Shown here in pieces: positions 7,882 to 13,192 of a stretch of DNA of 13,192 bases. The notes below the pieces were generated by a model, which was given only the letters and a program-made list of their open reading frames with translations, searched no databases and was not told the origin of the DNA. A program made the position numbers and the translations under genes. Source of the DNA: Physocladia obscura (lineage: Eukaryota > Chytridiomycota > Chytridiomycetes > Chytridiales > Chytriomycetaceae); the NCBI GenBank assembly GCA_027596945.1, contig JADGJH010000633.1, positions 1 to 13,192 of the forward strand, written 5' to 3'. Position 1 is the stretch's first letter. Each line of letters opens with the position of its first letter.

Positions 7882-10106
7882 ATTCCTTTCCTAGGGTTAT
7901 ATACTTTCTTTTCATGCTAATATCAACCACCCTTTCTGGAGCTCCTATTATTATTCTACCTTCAGCATCATCAATTGTTTGAATATCTTCTCCCATTTTA
8001 ACAAATATCTTTGACAAATGTTTCAGTATTGTTTGCTGTTTGTGATCGGAATTTTTTGTGTTACGAATCAAGGCTGTAATTGATTGCCGCATATAGTGTA
8101 ACAACAGTAATGGACTATTTAGCACCAAAGATGCTCTGTCATTTAAAACACCACCCCCTGAATACATATACCACCTTACCAGCTGAATCAAATTCAGCAT
8201 CAGGCAGGCAATTGCAAAACTCAAAACAATAAAACTTGCATTTGATGGCATTCCAATAATTCCCGCTTTTTGTATTCCACTATATAAGCAGGTTGCATTT
8301 TCTGTTCCATTGTATTGCACTAAAACATAGTGACTGATTATTCCAATCAATCCAGAAATTGCCATCCAAGTTTTGTTCACATCGTATGCGGTAGCATCAG
8401 AATTAATTCCCCATTGCAAGAAACTAACTTCAATTCCATTTCGGAATGGAATTGTTGTGAGATTCTTCGCCACATATTCAAATATGTTGACAAACAGCGC
8501 CATAACTTCAAGATGGGTTGTCAGAGACCCCATGGATGCAACCACGTTATTGAAATTGTATCCAGTTGTGTTCATTCCTTGAAATATTGTTATTTTTTGC
8601 TGTCCAACTGTACCGCCAAGTGTTATCTGATTCAAGATATTTGAAACAACCATCTGCCACTCGTCCACTAAAAAACTTTCCCTCACAACGCCAGACCCGA
8701 AAACATGTGACAATGAGCAAACTTGTTCAATTTGCTCATTTATGTGTATATTCCAGTTATGCCAATGCGCTGGAAATGAAATAACAAGTGTGGCCGAAAA
8801 CACACCAATTTCTGAATCTAGTGACGCGTTTGCAATTTTGATTCCGACGCCTTGAACCACAATATTGCCACTAGTAGGTTCAGAAACAGTGGGCAGCCCA
8901 CAAGACACAGCAACAGCAAAGACAACACCATCTCGCTCCATATAAAACGAATCTGCTGGAGCTGCCAAAGGCCACGCAGCCCACCCCCCAATGAGTCCAT
9001 CATTAAGTGGAATTCCATAATCTCCAATAACAGATCCATCTGCATCGCCCTCAAGAAATACATCCAACTGAGGAGTTAAGGCCTTCGTTGCTGTAGTCAT
9101 TGTCTCTTCAACCAAAACAGGAACACACGCAAACGAACCGATATTAGTCGAAACACCAGTCCACTGCATATTCAACATCAAATACCAGATGGTAATCTCA
9201 ACCGCCACCACAGACACTAAAAATAACCGCCGCAACACCAAACCATCGCGAGGCGCAAGAAACCGCGGCGACCGTGCAATCGTTGACAATGAAACTCCAT
9301 TTGTCCTCTTGATCAACGCATTCGCCACATAGTCTTTAGATATTTGTTGTGTCAAAGTAATGCCAGATATGACAATCATTTTGCCAATGGCGCCCAAACT
9401 TGCGTGCGCGAGATTGTAGTATTGAATATTGGGTAGTATGACGCCTTTGATGTACATGACGGCGAAGCCTGCGATTATCGTTAAAAGCCCGTTGAATGTT
9501 GCAATAGAGTATATTTGTACTGTGGTCGATTGGATGGCGTACATTATCCAGCGGCATACGAGCGTTGCTTGTATTTGCTGTGTGCATTTCGTGATGGTTT
9601 CATGGAGAAATGTGGACGTGTTTAGGGAGGATGTATATGATGCTCTCACGTTTTTTTCATTGAAAGATGCTCTTTTCAAAATGGAATCTCGATCAAGTTT
9701 CAAAATTGAATTCGTGCTCTCAATTATTGGTCTACATAAAAGTTTAAAATCGTGATCAGTATTATGAGGTGACGGTAAGTTTTCCTCGCCTTCTCAAAAA
9801 AGGAACATTTCCAGTTGAATTGCGATGGCTAATATTGGCCGACAGTTTTCCCGTACTTAATCCCAAATCATCTGAGGATGAAAATTGATGTTTCATAACC
9901 GATTTTATCGCAGCAGCGTTCGGGCGTGATTTTGAAGCTGGAGTAGAGCTGGTATTTCTGCCTTCCTTGTCGTCATCATTTATTCTCTCCGATCTTATTG
10001 GCAGAGGTGGAGCAACGTCTATTTGAATGTATTTTCCCAATTGCTCCTCAGTCAGAGAGAAAGACGTTCGTCGAGGTTTTGTTGCAATTGATGGGCTGCT
10101 TTCCAT
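7880..10106 (-). CDS. Membrane protein with large outer domain, unknown family (720 aa, 2 exons)
   Basis: My model is exon 1 at 10106-9857, a 64-nt intron 9856-9793 (GTACGG to GAG after a T-rich tract) and exon 2 at 9792-7880. It is needed because the long downstream frame has no ATG at its 5' end and stays open to 9792 in a different frame from the ATG-initiated exon. The junction in phase 1 leaves no stops. Residues 1-170 are polar, Ser/Lys-rich and probably cytosolic. Likely membrane segments lie near 175-199, 212-231 and 271-291. A stretch of roughly 270 residues follows with several N-glycosylation sequons (for example near 405, 491, 527, 556, 578 and 601), then at least one more membrane segment near 602-624, possibly preceded by a weaker one near 558-576, and a charged tail. 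A lumenal or extracellular sensory domain is a guess. I do not recognise the family. The splice sites are less certain than the two coding parts. Confidence 0.65.
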
Positions 10107-10141
10107 TTTTCAACCTTTTATCAGGAAAACATGCAAAACAT

Positions 10142-10147
10142 TTTATT
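10142..10147 (-). terminator. Poly(A) signal 5 nt after the Ral stop codon
   Basis: On the minus strand AATAAA (10147-10142) follows the TGA (10155-10153) after five bases. The ATG of the next gene on the same strand is at 10106, so the transcript must end very close to the stop. Confidence 0.55.
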
Positions 10148-10152
10148 TTTTA

Positions 10153-10857
10153 TCAGAGTAATTGGCAACACCCTTTTCCAGCTGCTTTTTCAGCCCTAAT
10201 GTTAGTCTGTCCGTTGTCTTTACGATCGCGAATCTTTCTCATTAAGACATGAAATGCTTCCTCGACATTTACGCGTGTTTTGGCACTTGCCTCGAGATAT
10301 GTGCATCCCCATTGCTTGGCACGTGCTTCACCGTCACGGGCACTCACTTTCCGCTGATTTTCAAGATCACATTTGTTTCCAACCAGTATAAAAGGAATTT
10401 GTTCATTATCAAGCACGCGGCAAATTTGGTCCCGAAACTCTTGGGTGTGTTCAAACGATTCTTGCTCGCAAAGAGAAAATACACACAGAAATCCTTCTCC
10501 GGATCTGTAGTAGTTATCGCGAATTGCTGCCTTATATATAGTGTGTTGTAATTTAATCAGCCACGCGAAAATTGGCAAATTATAAAAAATGAATAGCCAT
10601 AATAAATATGAAAATAATAATTGAAGGTGAACAATTCTCACATATTCTTCCTGTCCAGCTGTGTCCAATATATCAACGAAGCATTCTTGGTTGTCCAGGG
10701 ATACTTTTTTTCGGTAAGAATCTGCTTTTGTCGGATCGTACTCTTCGATAAAATCCCCATACATAAACTGCAGTGTCAACGCAGATTTACCAACACCTCC
10801 ACTGCCAACCATTATTACTTTGTGAAGGGGCAAGTCTGTTTTTGCTGCTTTCACCAT
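10153..10857 (-). CDS. Ral-type small GTPase (197 aa, 2 exons)
   Basis: The model is exon 10857-10642, a 111-nt phase-0 intron 10641-10531 (GTGAGA to AAG, branch-like CTGAT) and exon 10530-10153. Ras-fold motifs are complete: P-loop GSGGVGKS (18-25), switch I with [12 protein letters not shown] (41-52), DTAGQEEY at switch II (65-72), GNKCDLE (about 123-129) and ASAKT (about 153-157). The N-terminus [28 protein letters not shown] and the KADSYRKKV effector segment are Ral hallmarks rather than Ras or Rap. The C-terminus CCQLL provides a CAAX box ending in Leu, which predicts geranylgeranylation, as in animal Ral. Animal Ral acts at the plasma membrane through the exocyst; the same role here is inferred. 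The start at 10857 has A at -3 and matches the usual Ral N-terminus. Asp replaces the usual Glu before PTKAD. Confidence 0.92.
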   Translation of the reverse strand: MVKAAKTDLPLHKVIMVGSGGVGKSALTLQFMYGDFIEEYDPTKADSYRKKVSLDNQECFVDILDTAGQEEYVRIVHLQLLFSYLLWLFIFYNLPIFAWLIKLQHTIYKAAIRDNYYRSGEGFLCVFSLCEQESFEHTQEFRDQICRVLDNEQIPFILVGNKCDLENQRKVSARDGEARAKQWGCTYLEASAKTRVNVEEAFHVLMRKIRDRKDNGQTNIRAEKAAGKGCCQLL

Positions 10858-10861
10858 TTTG

Positions 10862-10887
10862 GTTCCAGTTTTCAAAAGTGCTGGAAC
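10862..10887 (-). promoter_or_regulatory. Hairpin four bases upstream of the Ral start codon
   Basis: GTTCCAG (10862-10868) and CTGGAAC (10881-10887) form a perfect 7-bp inverted repeat with a 12-nt loop. In the mRNA the stem would end four bases before the AUG. It could slow ribosome scanning, or, as DNA, be a dyad binding site. Confidence 0.4.
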
Positions 10888-11001
10888 GACTTTTCGTCAA
10901 ATACCAAAAAAAAAAAAGCCGGACGACAAAATGTGAAAAGAAAACAGATTATCATTCATTTGAGCGAAAACAAAACAAAACAACAGTAACTTGAAGTCAC
11001 A

Positions 11002-12845
11002 TCAAGCAATAATAGCATCTGTCATGAAGATTCCGACCTTTTCAAGCTCTTCCAAAATAGGTTTGTTGATTTCAGCATCCATTGGAGCAATAACTCCACG
11101 TCTTTTGAGTTTGCCATCAAGAATCAACTGTGTTGCAATACCACACGGAACACCAACTGTTAAAAATTTAATTAGTATTGATGCTTTCGGAATTAACAAG
11201 AAATTACCAGTCGTGGCCATAGCCGAGTCACCATCTTTTTGAGGTTAAATTCATTTGTTAGTGACTTGGAGATAAATCTTCAAATAAAAAAATAGCATAC
11301 TTGGAACACCGAACCAAAGTCCAGTGGAAGTGCGGATTTCCTATATTATTAATGTAAGAAAAGAAAAAATTTTCCAAGATGAATACCTTTTTTCCATTTG
11401 GGAATTCAACGGTGAAGCGGTGCTGTAGCATAACCATATCACGCTCACCTGGAGCATACATCATTTTATCCTCGAGAGTAGCACACAGAGTGTCCAACAA
11501 AGTTCCACGTAAGTGGACATTGGTCTCTGAAAACAAACCCAGCCATTTCAAGCCAAAAATAATACGATCGCCATCGTCTCCGCTCAAACTTGCAGTTTTT
11601 CTGACGGCTTCTTCCAAGCTATCAACTGAAGTAAAATTCACGCCAGCTGCCTTGGCAAGAAGGTCGCGCCACTTCAATGGCGCCGCTGAAGTTGCCAGAT
11701 ATGCAACTTCACTATCGTCCAAAAATCCAAGCTTAACAAGAGCATTAACAAATTTCGGGAAACCAGCATATCTCAAAGTTCCACGGATCACTGTTTTGGC
11801 TTCTGGGATGTGATAACGTTCGCTATAAGGGGTTGAGTCACGGTTCGGATAACCTTCAAATGCGAATGCTGGGTAGATTGGAATATTTTTCGCACTGTTC
11901 ATAAGTTCCGGTCCTGGAATTTCGAGGACCTGATTGCAATTGGTTAAAATTTATATTAAAAATATATAAACACATACTTTTCCATCAACCAAACATTTCG
12001 CGTTATTTCGCAAAGCAAGTAAAACTCCACGCGAACTCCAACTGAATTTGTAACCAAGCGGGTTGTCTGAGCATTCTGGAGCTGGAAGACCACCACAGTA
12101 TGAAGTGAATGAGGTAATCTTTCCACCAAGTGCATGGACTTCATCGATAGTCTTAACCGCATACAAATGATCAATTCCTGGGTCGACACCGATTTCGTTC
12201 ATAACAGTGATGCCAGCGTCTTTGGCACTGTGGACACAGATATCAGAATATATATCTGGATGAACAGTAATATTACTTACGCTTGGTCATATTCAAGCAT
12301 GGCGGGAGAGATATACGAAGTTGTAACGACGTGCTTCTTATGCTTGATCGCGGCTTTCATAACGCGTGCGTGGTGAGTGTATGGAATCAAACTGTGTAGT
12401 TTTTGTTCAGATTTCGCAACTAACCATCACGCGTCTTATAGAGCACGTGACTTGGTCAGATGCTCACCTGATAACAATATCATGCTTGGCCACAGCTGCT
12501 TCCAATGCAGCATCGTCGTTGACGTCAAGCGCGATTGCCGAAGCGTTGGGGCGACCTGCAATGAGCGATGTAACATTGGCAACACGACGGGCAGCTATTG
12601 ATGTCAGCGTTAGTGCTTTGATTCTCGTGTTTGATATATATTATTTTTTTGCGAAATTAAGATAAGCATTCAGTGATTGTCAGATTCTTTTGTTCGCAAA
12701 ACAGTTCTGCCAATCAATCTGCGAACAATCATTCTCACTCACTCACAGACTCACCAACAGTAACTTTGTTTTCTGGCCGTTTGAGCAGGTAACTGAGGCA
12801 CGGATCGGCAACGAATCCGGATCCGAGAAGCAGAATTGAAGGCAT
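11002..12845 (-). CDS. LYS9: Saccharopine dehydrogenase (NADP+, L-glutamate-forming), lysine synthesis (447 aa, 8 exons)
   Basis: Lys9 condenses alpha-aminoadipate semialdehyde with glutamate and reduces the product to saccharopine with NADPH, the last-but-one step of fungal lysine synthesis. My exons are 12845-12755, 12594-12468, 12391-12281, 12227-11978, 11929-11387, 11340-11301, 11234-11208 and 11156-11002. All introns are GT-AG, all phases agree, and the total of 447 aa matches known Lys9 length. The N-terminus carries the NADP-binding LLGSGFVA (6-13). Family blocks follow: VISLIPYTHHARVMKAA, HVVTTSYISPAM, MNEIGVDPGIDHLYAVKTI, SYCGGLPAPECSDNPLGYKFSWSSRGVL, and near the end VGVPCGIATQLILDGK and GVIAPM. 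Exons 6 and 7 are only 40 and 27 nt. Intron 1 is longer than the rest (160 nt) and contains a strong inverted repeat. The start lies in AAAAATG. I see no AATAAA between its stop and the Ral gene. Confidence 0.95.
12690..12728. repeat. Inverted repeat inside LYS9 intron 1
   Basis: TTGTTCGCA (12690-12698) and TGCGAACAA (12720-12728) are a perfect 9-bp inverted repeat with a 21-nt loop. Flanking pieces, such as GATTGT (12675-12680) and ACAATC (12725-12730), offer alternative pairings. In the pre-mRNA it may form a stem between donor and branch site. Confidence 0.6.
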
Positions 12846-12982
12846 TTTTACAAAAAAACAGTGAAAGAAAAAGAAAAAAACCATTTTTGTCGAGTGATGT
12901 GGGTGAATCATATCTTTCACTACATGATTAATTACGCAATCTAATTTGCAATGAAATGAGAAGACAAAAAAGCAATATTTAT
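12846..12982 (-). promoter_or_regulatory. LYS9 upstream region
   Basis: Only 137 nt separate the LYS9 ATG from the stop of the upstream gene on the same strand, so the LYS9 promoter lies here unless it extends into that gene. ATTACGCAAT at 12931-12940 is a near-palindrome resembling a bZIP (C/EBP or ATF/CRE-like) site about 86 nt upstream of the ATG. Lysine genes are often under amino-acid control by Gcn4-type bZIP factors, so a link is possible but unproven. Confidence 0.35.
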
Positions 12983-12987
12983 TTATT
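12982..12987 (-). terminator. Poly(A) signal overlapping the stop of the acidic protein gene
   Basis: On the minus strand the TAA stop (12985-12983) lies inside AATAAA (12987-12982). It is the third stop in this window that overlaps the hexamer. Confidence 0.5.
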
Positions 12988-13167
12988 GCATTTCATCTTC
13001 ATCTTCAATCGCCAGTTCTTCACCAGTAATCGCCATTCCCTCCATTAATTCCTCTAGAAGCTCATCCTCGTTAATTTCTGGGAAATCATCTTCCGGCTCC
13101 TCTTCCGAGTCTTCACCACCAGCTTCTTGCTCCTCCATTGTTGTATCTTGAATTTTAATTACTGGTT
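12983..13167 (-). CDS. Last exon of an acidic protein (partial, continues past the right edge)
   Basis: An acceptor TTTTATAG ends at 13168 and the exon runs to a TAA at 12983. Read in phase 1, it codes for about 60 residues that are mostly Glu and Asp, with the blocks EEEPEDDFPEINEDELLEE and TGEELAIEDEDEMQ at the C-terminus. An internal ATG could start a 50-aa protein, but the open frame upstream of it back to a good acceptor favours a terminal exon. The acidic tail resembles those of nuclear, chaperone or ribosome-biogenesis proteins; I cannot name the family from this piece. The upstream exon lies outside the window. Confidence 0.6.
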
Positions 13168-13192
13168 CTATAAAATAACAAATTAAGCAAAA

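Noticed and set aside
9429..9755. 108-codon plus-strand frame over the membrane protein gene
   Set aside because: Antisense shadow; the minus-strand frame is far longer and has clear membrane segments.
10858..10875. Ral N-terminal extension of six residues from 10875
   Set aside because: It begins with TTG, and the ATG at 10857 gives the standard Ral N-terminus.
11379..11813. 144-codon plus-strand frame over LYS9
   Set aside because: It is antisense to the largest LYS9 exon, which is certain from family motifs.
11002..12845. LYS9 read as several broken fragments (pseudogene)
   Set aside because: All breaks are explained by GT-AG introns with matching phases, giving an intact 447-aa enzyme.

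Overview
This window is nuclear DNA from a eukaryote, most likely an early-diverging, chytrid-like fungus. Short introns (46 to 160 nt) start with GTGAGT, GTAAGT or GTATGT-like donors. The gene set includes a monofunctional Lys9-type saccharopine reductase, the last-but-one enzyme of the fungal alpha-aminoadipate lysine pathway, and a fungal-size RIB7 reductase of riboflavin synthesis. A Ral-type small GTPase and an ALKBH7-type dioxygenase fit a lineage that kept genes lost in many yeasts. The phylum is inferred; nothing here fixes the species.

Layout. Positions 1-2600 are A+T-rich and hold no gene I can support. From 2624 to the right edge the DNA is gene-packed: a zinc-ribbon protein of a type I associate with fungi (minus, 2624-5205) with a Ser/Asn-rich ORF directly upstream (minus, 5238-6002) that may be its first exon; RIB7 (plus, 6017-6922); an ALKBH7-like protein (plus, 6961-7815); a membrane protein of unknown family, rebuilt here as two exons (minus, 7880-10106); Ral (minus, 10153-10857); LYS9 with eight exons (minus, 11002-12845); and the last exon of an acidic protein (minus, 12983-13167) that continues past the edge. 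Manual splicing gives clean phases in LYS9, Ral and the zinc protein, and a 447-aa Lys9, close to the length known for the family.

The genes do not look like one pathway. What stands out is the architecture. Start codons lie only 14 nt apart in the divergent pair at 6 kb, RIB7 and ALKBH7 are 38 nt apart, the convergent pair is 64 nt apart, and the membrane gene begins 46 nt after the Ral stop. In five genes an AATAAA overlaps or lies within six bases of the stop codon, which suggests very short 3' UTRs. I do not see a defence system, gene cluster or mobile element. The most promising unknowns are the membrane protein with a large outer domain, the zinc-ribbon protein, the stop-proximal poly(A) signals and the hairpin just before the Ral start codon.
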